Assembly: GCA_963790715.1 (NCBI GenBank)
Contig: CAWBPN010000018.1
Location: 496,001-560,000, forward strand
From: DCFW01 sp963790715
GTDB taxonomy: Bacteria > Bacteroidota > Bacteroidia > Bacteroidales > Bacteroidaceae
Length of the DNA: 64,000 bases
Direction: 5' to 3'
Position 1 is the first letter of the stretch; every line of letters begins with the position of its first letter. The position numbers and the translations under genes were made by a program. Positions 56,043-64,000 of the stretch are shown here, piece by piece. The notes below the pieces were generated by a model that worked only from the letters and a program-made list of their open reading frames with translations, searched no databases and was not told the DNA's origin.

Positions 56043-58358
56043 TCATATAATAGTTATTTCATCTGCAAACAAAAAACCTGCTTTACCTACTGCCCCCGTA
56101 AACCATGACGGTAAAGAATGTTCCGATTCAAGCATCACCCTCACATACCTTGCATTTACAGGCGTAAAACTTAACTTATGCAATTTGATGCAATCGGCAT
56201 CGGATTCATTCATTGGAGGATAATCTTCCGATGCTACCTGTTTAAAATTTACTCCGTCATCGGAGACTTCAACACCAAACTTTCTAGCATCAAATACCCA
56301 ACTGCCTTTATCCACCAATGTGTGTATCGACACTTGTGATATTTCAGTTGGTTCCAATAAATCTATTACTGCATTCAAGTCATCTCCGCTAAAACCTACC
56401 CATCGGCCTGAAGAGTAATTGTTATCTCCGCATAATCCATCGACTAATGTTTCAGGACCTTGAGCATAATAATCTTTGTATATCGGTTGATTTACTTTAA
56501 TCGGTTTCAAAGATGCTTTATTAAAGTCAATTTTCTGAGTATATATCTTGCTGTTACCAGATGAACATACTACTACAGCCTTTAGTATGCAACTATCTTT
56601 TATTTTCAACGTATCTTTTACCAAAGGCGACGATGAAGTAGGCTCACTACCATCAAGTGTATAATGAACGGCAGCATGATCTACTGTTGCCAATTCAGCA
56701 TCCAAACAATGATCTGCATGATTTATTTTATAATTTACATCCAAATCAAATACGTGTTTGGAATAGGTATAGCCTTCTTTATCATATATCGCACATAAAT
56801 GAGGCAGACGTTTAAGAAAATCATTATAATCTCTCTTATCTTTCTGAGTCCACTGTATTTCGCTTAATGCCGCTATTCTAGGCATAACCATATATTCGGC
56901 CTGGCTGAACTTAGGAATATATTCCGACCACAAATTGGCTTGAAGACCTATTATATGTTTCTTTTCCTGGGTAGTAAGCTCATCCGGCACAAGATTTTCG
57001 CCATACACCATACTCACCGGCAAATATCCTCCGATAGCAAGAGGCTCATCCTTTATATCTTTTGTTTGATAATGGTCAAAATACAACAACGGATCAGGAG
57101 ACATTATAACATCATGACCCATTTTTGCAGCCTTTATTCCTCCTGACATTCCTCTCCATGACATGACGGTAGCATTCTGAGCGACATCGCCATCCAAAAT
57201 CTCATCCCAACCAATCATTCTACGACCGTGACTGTTCAAAAACTTCTCTGCATGGTCAATAAGAAAACTCTCCAAACGATCTTCGGCAGAATGAAGAGAA
57301 TCTGACTTCAATCCCAATTGTCTAATACGTGCTTGGCATTTGGGGCATTGTTTCCACATCGTTCGTGGGCATTCGTCTCCGCCTACATGAATATATTCTG
57401 ATGGAAATATCTTTATCAACTCTCCCAATACTCCATCAATAAAATTAAGTACCTTGTCATTACCTACACAAAGCACATTTTCCGAAACGCCCCATTGTCC
57501 CCAAACATGATACGGACCTCCGGTACAACCAAGCTCGGGATAAGCGGTTAAAGCACCTAACATGTGACCCGGCATATCTATTTCAGGTATTACCGTTATA
57601 TAACGATCGGCCGCATACTTAACAATCTCTTTTGCCTGTTCCTGTGTGTAATAGCCTCCATAAGGTTTGCCATCATATTTACCGGAATTATGGCCAATCA
57701 CTGTAGAATCACGCCGTGACCCATATTCTGTAAGGCGCGGATATTTCTTGATTTCTATGCGCCATCCCTGATCGTCAGTCAAGTGCCAATGGAATCTATT
57801 TACATTGTGCAGAGCCAATATGTCAATATATTTCTTAACATCATCTACGCTAAAGAAATGACGTGCAACATCAAGCATCATTCCACGATAAGCAAAATGC
57901 GGCATATCATTTATTTCTACCTGCGGAAACGAAATTGTCACTTTATGAGTTAGCGGCAACGACTTACGCAAAGTCTGTATGCCATAAAAAACGCCTGCCT
58001 CACTAGCTCCTTTTATTGTTATGGCTTTATCGGTAACTCGCAATTGATATGCCTCAGCATTTGATGAAGGCAATCCTAAACATAAAATGATATTTCCACG
58101 TTTACCGCCGTTAACCATATAGTCTTTACCGGTAACGCCCTTTAAATACGATGCCAAGAAATAAGCATTACGCTTCATATTTTCATTGCCTGAGGGGTAT
58201 GATATTACACTCCGCAAACTCAGAACAAAAGGAGTTCCTTTTATATCTGTAATTTCTTGAGGCAAAGGTATAACTCGATAGTTAACATTATCCGCAATAG
58301 CCGATATACCGGCAAATACAGAAATCAATACCATCAATAAATTTTTCTTCATGTTCAT
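56043..58358 (-). CDS. Beta-N-acetylhexosaminidase, family GH20
   Basis: Exported enzyme of 771 residues that removes terminal beta-linked GlcNAc or GalNAc by substrate-assisted catalysis through the 2-acetamido group. Signal peptide about 1-22 (ends SAIA). A GH20b domain (about 25-150) is followed by the catalytic barrel with VNRFHWHLTDDQGWRIEI, EIDMPGH and YIHVGGDECPR (Asp328-Glu329 pair) and then WDEI. A chitobiase-type and an F5/8-type C-like (CBM32-like) domain fill about 540-771 (ISQVSIHTLVDKGSWVFDARKFGVEVSDDG). The start codon overlaps the stop of the HGSNAT-like gene upstream by four bases (ATGA). Confidence 0.95.
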   Translation of the reverse strand: MNMKKNLLMVLISVFAGISAIADNVNYRVIPLPQEITDIKGTPFVLSLRSVISYPSGNENMKRNAYFLASYLKGVTGKDYMVNGGKRGNIILCLGLPSSNAEAYQLRVTDKAITIKGASEAGVFYGIQTLRKSLPLTHKVTISFPQVEINDMPHFAYRGMMLDVARHFFSVDDVKKYIDILALHNVNRFHWHLTDDQGWRIEIKKYPRLTEYGSRRDSTVIGHNSGKYDGKPYGGYYTQEQAKEIVKYAADRYITVIPEIDMPGHMLGALTAYPELGCTGGPYHVWGQWGVSENVLCVGNDKVLNFIDGVLGELIKIFPSEYIHVGGDECPRTMWKQCPKCQARIRQLGLKSDSLHSAEDRLESFLIDHAEKFLNSHGRRMIGWDEILDGDVAQNATVMSWRGMSGGIKAAKMGHDVIMSPDPLLYFDHYQTKDIKDEPLAIGGYLPVSMVYGENLVPDELTTQEKKHIIGLQANLWSEYIPKFSQAEYMVMPRIAALSEIQWTQKDKRDYNDFLKRLPHLCAIYDKEGYTYSKHVFDLDVNYKINHADHCLDAELATVDHAAVHYTLDGSEPTSSSPLVKDTLKIKDSCILKAVVVCSSGNSKIYTQKIDFNKASLKPIKVNQPIYKDYYAQGPETLVDGLCGDNNYSSGRWVGFSGDDLNAVIDLLEPTEISQVSIHTLVDKGSWVFDARKFGVEVSDDGVNFKQVASEDYPPMNESDADCIKLHKLSFTPVNARYVRVMLESEHSLPSWFTGAVGKAGFLFADEITII

Positions 58359-59470
58359 ATCTTTATAAATATATTCTTTTTATATAGAATAGCACCCACG
58401 CACCAGTTAAAGCCAACAATCAAGAGAGCAAATATTAATGAAGTCAAATACTGGCTCATCCATGTAAGACTAATAGCATCATAAATTATTTTATGAATAC
58501 TTATCCATTTCCCGTCATAATGTAAGCCGATCGCATATAATATTACTGTCAACGCCTCTGATAGTACATACAAAAATAATGGATTTACTCCAAAAACATG
58601 AAAGAAATTGCTCCATTTATAGTGATGATTAACATCTATTATCCACATTAGTAATGCCAGCGATATAAAAGCAGCTCCACAAGTGACCAAAACGTATGAA
58701 GGCGACCATATTTTTTTTATAACAGGACACCCGTAACTTAATAAATATCCTCCGAATAAGAGTGAGCCTCCGATAATAAACAAACGCTCAATCTTAACGT
58801 CAATAGGTTTAGATTCTTTAATGATTTTACCGCAGCAAAATCCTATTAAAGTATGAGCGATAGCCGGTATGGTACTTAAAATGCCTTCAGGATCAATACC
58901 GTTATCATTATACATGTGATTTATACCTAAGATATTACGGTCAACAATTGAAAGTATATTAGTCTCATTATATTCGAATCCATTACCTATTAATAAAATA
59001 ATCAAATACACAATCAATAGTGAACCGATAATATAAAATATATGCTTATATTTTACTGACACCGCTATAAGAGATGCAACACCATAACATATAGCCAAAC
59101 GCGGCAGCACTCCTAAAATTCTTACATCACTAATAGAAAACTTATGTTGGCAAAATATAAAAAATGCATTAAGCATTATACCTACAACCCAAATCAAAAG
59201 CGTACGACGAATTATCTTTATTAATATTTTATGATTACAAGAAAATCCATATTTGCTTAAAGAAAGATATATTGACAATCCCATGAGAAACATGAAAAGC
59301 GGAAAAACCAGGTCAGTCGGCGTCAGGCCTGCCCATTGAGAATGAGCAAACGGTACATAGACATATTCAGATCCGGGATTATTAACGCAAATCATTCCCG
59401 CAATCGTGATACCCCTAAGAATATCGATAGATAAAATCCTATCACGCAAAAGATTATTATTGTTATTCAT
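58355..59470 (-). CDS. DUF5009 / HGSNAT-like membrane acyltransferase, second copy
   Basis: 371 residues, about ten membrane segments. N-terminal motifs: LSIDILRG, NNPGSEYVYVPFAHSQWAG (His43) and DLVFPLFMFLMGLSIYLSL. His43 lies at exactly the same position as in the copy at 19310-20401, and both fit the HGSNAT active-site pattern H-S/A-x-W. The Gly-rich GGGK of the first copy and of HGSNAT is not kept here. Four-base overlap with GH20 implies coupled translation. A role in acetylating glucosamine ends from the periplasm side is inferred, not shown. Confidence 0.8.
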   Translation of the reverse strand: MNNNNNLLRDRILSIDILRGITIAGMICVNNPGSEYVYVPFAHSQWAGLTPTDLVFPLFMFLMGLSIYLSLSKYGFSCNHKILIKIIRRTLLIWVVGIMLNAFFIFCQHKFSISDVRILGVLPRLAICYGVASLIAVSVKYKHIFYIIGSLLIVYLIILLIGNGFEYNETNILSIVDRNILGINHMYNDNGIDPEGILSTIPAIAHTLIGFCCGKIIKESKPIDVKIERLFIIGGSLLFGGYLLSYGCPVIKKIWSPSYVLVTCGAAFISLALLMWIIDVNHHYKWSNFFHVFGVNPLFLYVLSEALTVILYAIGLHYDGKWISIHKIIYDAISLTWMSQYLTSLIFALLIVGFNWCVGAILYKKNIFIKI

Positions 59471-59484
59471 TTTCTAAAATGTTG

Positions 59485-60918
59485 CTATGTTCTCCAAAAC
59501 CATTTAATCTTGGTGAAAAACATTGTCACTAAAATTGTCAATAATGTAAGAAATAATCCTTGCATAAAACCTAACCACGCGTTACTGCTGCATAATTTGA
59601 AGATCAATGGCAATAAACCGACAATATTTAATAACGGCATAATTAATAAATCATCCGCAACATAAGCGACCATCGGATTCTGACCTGACATGACAAGAAA
59701 ACGCGTTCCTTGTAAATATTTATAATAATCACACAATATGCTAAAAAATATCAAAGCCATAAAAGCCAATCCGGAAGTGACAAAGAAATAGCTGAATGTT
59801 GCAGGATCTTTCTTGATGCCACCTTGGAATGATTCTAATAATAACCCTAATATTAATAAATAACTGCCATACTTGAATAACTTTTTCCAAAGAAGACCAA
59901 TTCCAAAAGTATTATTTATTAATAAATTGCCAATTATCAACAAAACCAATGTAGCAACTAAATTAATAACGTATGAATGCGTGTATAAACCAGCTAAATT
60001 AACAATGATAAGTGTTGGAGTCAATATTAAAAAGATTATAGACTGTCTTCGTAAATGAGAATTATCTTCTACATCAACAGTTTGTGCTCGGTTAGACATC
60101 CATGTTTGTAAAGCTTCACCGGCGAAAGCTCCAGGTATAACAATAAAGAAATACTTTAGATAATCAAACTTGAACAACCAGCTGATAGCCGAAAAATCAT
60201 AAATACACTTCACCCATGAGCCTGCGACAGTTGCACTTAACATAAAGCCCATCCACAACAAAAGAAAAGCTAATCGCTTTAAAGGAGCATTCATGGTAAA
60301 AATATATATTAAAGTAGCAAAAATTGCCATGTTGGCTAGTAACAATATGATAATATTACTATTATGAATATTTAGAGTACTGCCATCAGCATGTTTTGTC
60401 ATCAATAACATTATAATCGCCACTATATATGCACCTACTTTAATTAATATATGTGCCCACTTTGGCATGTCCAACGGGATACGCATAAACATGGGAAAAA
60501 GCACAATAAAACAAAGTATCGCCAATAACCAAGAACGATAATTTTGAGGATTATCAAGTACGTATGGATAAAAATGTTGAATAAAAATAGCAAAAAAAAC
60601 TAATCGAAGACCCCGTTTCACTGCATCAAACACGAGTCGCATTTTTGTTTCACCACGTTCGAAGCGCTTTTTAACCGAAAAAGGGAATGCCGCTCCCATT
60701 GAAAACAGGAAAAAAGGAAACACCAAATCCACCCATGTTAATCCGGTCAAGCTAGCATTATATATATTCTGTGGAGGCGGTTCCTGAAAATGATACATCC
60801 ATCCCGGAAGTATGCCACTGGCAATTGTGGACGACAATACCATTCCTAAAATAGCAAAACCGCGCAATGCATCCAATGCATAAGCTCTATTATTTATTGA
60901 CTTACCGTTCGTTGTCAC
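59485..60918 (-). CDS. DUF5009-like membrane protein, third, divergent copy
   Basis: 477 residues, about 11-12 membrane segments. Start YALDALRGFAILGMVLSS, then GWMYHFQEPPPQNIYN and LTWVDLVFPFFLFSMGAAF, the same frame as the other two copies but with about 12 residues inserted after His43. So the active-site His may be kept, though the H-S-x-W pattern is not. The product is longer than the other two and may act on another substrate or be a transporter. Four-base overlap with the GHL10-like gene upstream (ATGA); 14 bases to the next copy. Confidence 0.72.
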   Translation of the reverse strand: MTTNGKSINNRAYALDALRGFAILGMVLSSTIASGILPGWMYHFQEPPPQNIYNASLTGLTWVDLVFPFFLFSMGAAFPFSVKKRFERGETKMRLVFDAVKRGLRLVFFAIFIQHFYPYVLDNPQNYRSWLLAILCFIVLFPMFMRIPLDMPKWAHILIKVGAYIVAIIMLLMTKHADGSTLNIHNSNIIILLLANMAIFATLIYIFTMNAPLKRLAFLLLWMGFMLSATVAGSWVKCIYDFSAISWLFKFDYLKYFFIVIPGAFAGEALQTWMSNRAQTVDVEDNSHLRRQSIIFLILTPTLIIVNLAGLYTHSYVINLVATLVLLIIGNLLINNTFGIGLLWKKLFKYGSYLLILGLLLESFQGGIKKDPATFSYFFVTSGLAFMALIFFSILCDYYKYLQGTRFLVMSGQNPMVAYVADDLLIMPLLNIVGLLPLIFKLCSSNAWLGFMQGLFLTLLTILVTMFFTKIKWFWRT

Positions 60919-62237
60919 AAGTTACCTCCTTCCTTCATTCCCTTTTCTACTTCAGTCCACAAGTTTTTTGTTATGATATGAACTATATCGAAGACCATCA
61001 ATCCGTCACTTTTTTGTAGATTTTCCGCTATACTTCTTGATAAATTTTCAGGATGGTCATAGAATTGATCGACTAAAACTCCACCAGCGAACTTGTTGCC
61101 TTTTAAAATCTTGCGCAAATGATCGCATGAACCTTCAACACAATACCACGTTCCGGATTGAGCCTGGCTATCAGTTTCATTCCACACAAGATGATTGTTT
61201 TTCAAATAATCTTTTATGGTAATATCCGTATAGTAATTGCCTGTAGAATAGAAATCAATCATTTCAGCATAACCTGTCTTATAATAAGTTTTCGTAGCCC
61301 AATCAAAATCTTTTGACGGATCATACTTGCAACTTGCAAAATTCACTCCGACTTCATAATATGAAGGATACCACGCCCCGGTATATGTACCGAAAGATAT
61401 ACGACTATTCACAGATTTAATCTCTTTACGGGCTAAAGCCATAAAATCCGTAATTATTTTTGATCGCCATTCAATCCAATCGTTGAACAAAAAGCCTCGT
61501 TTTGGATAAAATTTACCGTCAATTCCCTTTTCCCAACGATATATGTCGTCAGGGAATTTATTTATTTTATAACCTATATATGATTCAAACTTTTTGCGTG
61601 ATATATCAGAAAAGTCAGCTTCTATTCCATCATAACGAACCCTGTCCAACATCAATCCATCCAATGTAGGATATTTGCCAACAACTTCTTTAAGAACTCT
61701 CAAAATATATGTTCGATACGTTTCACTCAAAGGATTAACCATCGCGCCATATTTCTCTTTTTGTTGAGTAATAGGTATAATGCCCTTATCCGGAGTATAT
61801 ACAATAGAAGCCCATTCAGGATGTCCACTATAAATCAATCCTCTATCATAATAATTATGACCAGCACAAAAGACATTTAATGATGCAAAAACCTTCAATC
61901 CAAATTCATGCCCCTTTTTAATGAAATAGCCTAAATAATCAAAATTACCACATTTAGCTCCACGCCATTCTTTCATTTGAGGAGTAAAATCACTCTTATA
62001 CAACACCTCTCCAGTAATCGGGCGAACATCCACGACAATATGAGTAAAGCCTAATTTACTGACTTTCTTTAAATAAAAATCTATCGAATCCTTACTATTA
62101 AAACGGGCAAAATTTGCTTCCGCATCAATCCACATCAACGCTGGTTTACGCTTAATTTTTTTTGTCGTCGTTTGCCCTGCTATACAAATTGCCGGGACTA
62201 ATATAAGCAAACACAATATATATTTAAACCATTTCAT
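60915..62237 (-). CDS. Exported GHL10 (DUF187) glycosidase-like protein
   Basis: 440 residues with signal peptide about 1-21 (ICIAGQ). Family features: the early ALMWIDAEANFARF, FTHIVVDVRPITGEVLYKSDF and LDGLMLDRVRYDGIEADFS, in which an Asp sits at the end of a barrel strand as in related hydrolases. This fold is a TIM barrel of the glycosyl-hydrolase-like 10 group; members cleave polysaccharides, some in cell-wall turnover. Substrate unknown. It is coupled to the downstream membrane protein by a four-base overlap. Confidence 0.78.
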   Translation of the reverse strand: MKWFKYILCLLILVPAICIAGQTTTKKIKRKPALMWIDAEANFARFNSKDSIDFYLKKVSKLGFTHIVVDVRPITGEVLYKSDFTPQMKEWRGAKCGNFDYLGYFIKKGHEFGLKVFASLNVFCAGHNYYDRGLIYSGHPEWASIVYTPDKGIIPITQQKEKYGAMVNPLSETYRTYILRVLKEVVGKYPTLDGLMLDRVRYDGIEADFSDISRKKFESYIGYKINKFPDDIYRWEKGIDGKFYPKRGFLFNDWIEWRSKIITDFMALARKEIKSVNSRISFGTYTGAWYPSYYEVGVNFASCKYDPSKDFDWATKTYYKTGYAEMIDFYSTGNYYTDITIKDYLKNNHLVWNETDSQAQSGTWYCVEGSCDHLRKILKGNKFAGGVLVDQFYDHPENLSRSIAENLQKSDGLMVFDIVHIITKNLWTEVEKGMKEGGNL

Positions 62238-62264
62238 AATATTAAAAGATCTATATCCTACACC

Positions 62265-63440
62265 TTACTTATTTGACAAACTTTCCAACACTTGCCAGCA
62301 TTGATATAAGCCTCTTGGTACATGGAAACATCCTTTCCACTTGCCACCTTTCAATGGCAGCAATACTTCACCGCGGCGATTAAGATAGCCATACCATTCT
62401 GGATAATCCGAATCTTTAAAGTGATTCCACACATAATTATGGACACGTTCAAACCATTCAAGACATTTCTTATCACCTGTAAGTTGATAACCTTTTAACA
62501 TCGCAATCAACGTTTCAATATGAACCCACCAAAGTTTTTGGTCCCATTCAAGCTGTTGTGTGGGATATCCGTTACGGTCTTTGAAATAAAATATTCCATC
62601 ATACTCCTTATCCCAACCGTATTCTGCCATAATCAACGCAGTATCTTTAGCTTGCTTTATTAACTCAGGACGATTCAAACGTTTGCCCAAATCCATAATA
62701 AACCACATAGCTTCTATAGAATGTCCGGGATTTACCAAACGTCCATCCATAGAATCACTCAATTTATTACCGTCTACCAATACGTTTTCAACAATAATAC
62801 CACCCAACTCAGGACGGCGAAATACATCCATAACTTCATGAATGCAATTATCTATAGTTTTCTGCATAAATTCCGGATCAAGCAACGGCTCTATCTCCAA
62901 TGCTAAATTACAAAGAATCATAGGAAGAGCAAATGTTTTTAAGTCGCGTGTTCCGGGATAGATTTTATTCCATCTCCCCTTAGGATTATCAACTTTTGAA
63001 AGAATAATATCAAATGTTTTCTTAGCTATATCGGCATATTCTTTATTGCCTGTAGCAATACTTAGCTGCCCAAAAGCCATAGTGGCAAAAGTATATGAAA
63101 AGATATTATACGGTTCAACCAAAGGATTACCTTTACGATCAAGAGAAAAGTACCAGTTGAGATTACCGTCTTGACCGTATTTTTTCATAAATTCCGCACC
63201 TTGAATAGCGCAATCCAACCACTCCTGCTTTTTAGCTACATTATTATATAACATCGAGAATAACCATATCTCACGGCCTTGCAGCCAAACGAATTTATCA
63301 GTATCAAATACATTTCCTTTACGGTCTAAGCACGTAAAATAGCCTCCATATTCTTTATCCTGAGAATTCTCCAACCAAAAAGGAAGAACATTATTAAGAA
63401 GTTCATCCTTATACTGATTCGCAATCTTTTTAAAATCCAT
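62265..63440 (-). CDS. N-acylglucosamine 2-epimerase family protein
   Basis: Cytoplasmic (alpha/alpha)6-barrel epimerase of 391 residues. Two candidate catalytic His are seen: His240 in NPGHSIEAMWF and His373 in CFHVPRGLYQCWQ, spaced as in renin-binding-type epimerases (133 apart). In Bacteroides and Tannerella a homologue (NanE) converts ManNAc to GlcNAc during sialic-acid use, next to an MFS carrier NanT. The neighbour here is an MFS carrier too, so the same role is likely. Alternative: mannobiose or another sugar 2-epimerase of the same family. Confidence 0.85.
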   Translation of the reverse strand: MDFKKIANQYKDELLNNVLPFWLENSQDKEYGGYFTCLDRKGNVFDTDKFVWLQGREIWLFSMLYNNVAKKQEWLDCAIQGAEFMKKYGQDGNLNWYFSLDRKGNPLVEPYNIFSYTFATMAFGQLSIATGNKEYADIAKKTFDIILSKVDNPKGRWNKIYPGTRDLKTFALPMILCNLALEIEPLLDPEFMQKTIDNCIHEVMDVFRRPELGGIIVENVLVDGNKLSDSMDGRLVNPGHSIEAMWFIMDLGKRLNRPELIKQAKDTALIMAEYGWDKEYDGIFYFKDRNGYPTQQLEWDQKLWWVHIETLIAMLKGYQLTGDKKCLEWFERVHNYVWNHFKDSDYPEWYGYLNRRGEVLLPLKGGKWKGCFHVPRGLYQCWQVLESLSNK

Positions 63441-63458
63441 ATCAATTGTTTTAAATTA

Positions 63459-64000
63459 TTATTTATTCTTTGTCCAATAGCGTTCAATATCTTCAAGAGA
63501 CATACCTGCAGTTTCAGGTATTAGTTTCCAAACTATTAGCATATAAGGCACACACATGACGGCAAACAAGAAGAATGTACCGCCCGGCGTTAAATTTGCA
63601 AGCATCCATGGTGTAAGTTGACCGATAAGATAGGTACCTATCCATAAAGAAAAACCTGCAATAGACATAGCCAATCCGCGCACGCTGTTAGGATACATTT
63701 CTGAAAGTAGCACCCAAACAACGGCACTGATTGAGATAGCACAACAAAAAACATAAAACAGAAAGAAAGAAAGCATAAAATAGACCGATAAGTGTAACGT
63801 ATTAATAGTTACAAAGTAGAATGCAATCAACAACAACGAAATTATCATTCCTGAAACTCCATAATAAACAAGTTTCTTACGACCTACTTTATCTATAATA
63901 AACATGGCTATAACGGTTGTCACCGTATTCACTATTCCCACTAGCACCTGGCAAAACAAAGGATCACCAAGATGAGCATCTTTAAATATTGACGGTCCAT
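63459..64000 (-). CDS. MFS sugar transporter, C-terminal part (5' end outside window)
   Basis: Integral membrane sugar carrier. The visible 180 residues open in frame to the window edge (GPSIFKDAHLGDPLFCQVLVG) and contain VVTTVIAMFIIDKVGRKKLVYYG-like helices 7-8, VWVLLSEMYPNSVRGLAMS (the second sugar-porter signature) and the PETAGMSLEDIERYW end. This is the sugar-porter subfamily (XylE/NanT-like). It heads the visible part of the amino-sugar operon, 18 bases before the epimerase gene. Substrate is inferred from context: sialic acid or N-acetylated sugars. Confidence 0.88.
   Translation of the reverse strand, partial: GPSIFKDAHLGDPLFCQVLVGIVNTVTTVIAMFIIDKVGRKKLVYYGVSGMIISLLLIAFYFVTINTLHLSVYFMLSFFLFYVFCCAISISAVVWVLLSEMYPNSVRGLAMSIAGFSLWIGTYLIGQLTPWMLANLTPGGTFFLFAVMCVPYMLIVWKLIPETAGMSLEDIERYWTKNK

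Overview
The window looks like part of a Bacteroidales (phylum Bacteroidota) chromosome. Evidence: SusC/SusD pair, a one-protein hybrid two-component regulator, many promoters with the Bacteroidota -7 box TAnnTTTG, mostly AT-rich leaders without strong Shine-Dalgarno sequences, a DUF3467 gene before rpsL, an L17 with a long tail, and a NagB-like/PIG-L fusion. The species cannot be named from the sequence alone.

Layout. 0-6.6 kb: 3' part of asnS, a LytS-type kinase/LytTR regulator pair, a LolD-like ATPase, a 1-kb gap with a degenerate 22-bp repeat array, and asd. 6.8-25 kb: a polysaccharide-utilisation locus with GH29 fucosidase, HTCS regulator, SusC, SusD and GH28 on the + strand, and GH89 + a DUF5009/HGSNAT-like membrane acyltransferase, GH3 and a decayed hydrolase fragment on the - strand. 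25.4-28 kb: nitroreductase, TetR regulator, and a glycine-zipper lipoprotein overlapping an unknown gene. 28-46.6 kb (- strand): the str, S10, spc and alpha ribosomal clusters in standard order, from DUF3467-rpsL to rpoA-rplQ, including rpmJ and rpmD. Six genes here (rpoA, rplB, rplW, rplD, rplC, fusA) are broken by 13 single-base insertions, probably residual sequencing or assembly errors. 47-53 kb (+): an outer-membrane barrel protein, priA, an orphan PAS kinase and a ROK regulator. 53-64 kb (-): an eight-gene amino-sugar operon (MFS transporter, AGE epimerase, GHL10 protein, two HGSNAT-like proteins, GH20, NagB-like/PIG-L fusion, nagB).

How the genes fit together. The right-hand operon fits uptake and breakdown of N-acetylated amino sugars: GH20 frees GlcNAc, the MFS carrier imports sugar, the AGE epimerase would convert ManNAc to GlcNAc, a PIG-L-type deacetylase domain may deacetylate it, and NagB deaminates GlcN-6-P to Fru-6-P. 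The divergent ROK protein is the likely regulator. The most interesting theme is that three homologues of human HGSNAT (the lysosomal transmembrane glucosamine N-acetyltransferase) sit directly beside exo-hexosaminidases: one with GH89 (the NAGLU family, the next step in lysosomal heparan degradation) and two beside a GH20, one of them overlapping its start codon. Membrane-coupled re-acetylation of glucosamine ends before cleavage is a testable hypothesis.

Other points: a methionine aminopeptidase with both metal-binding Asp changed to Glu, a NagB-like domain without two catalytic residues, a near-perfect 41-bp palindrome over the promoter of the LytS-type kinase, and a str operon not preceded by rpoBC.
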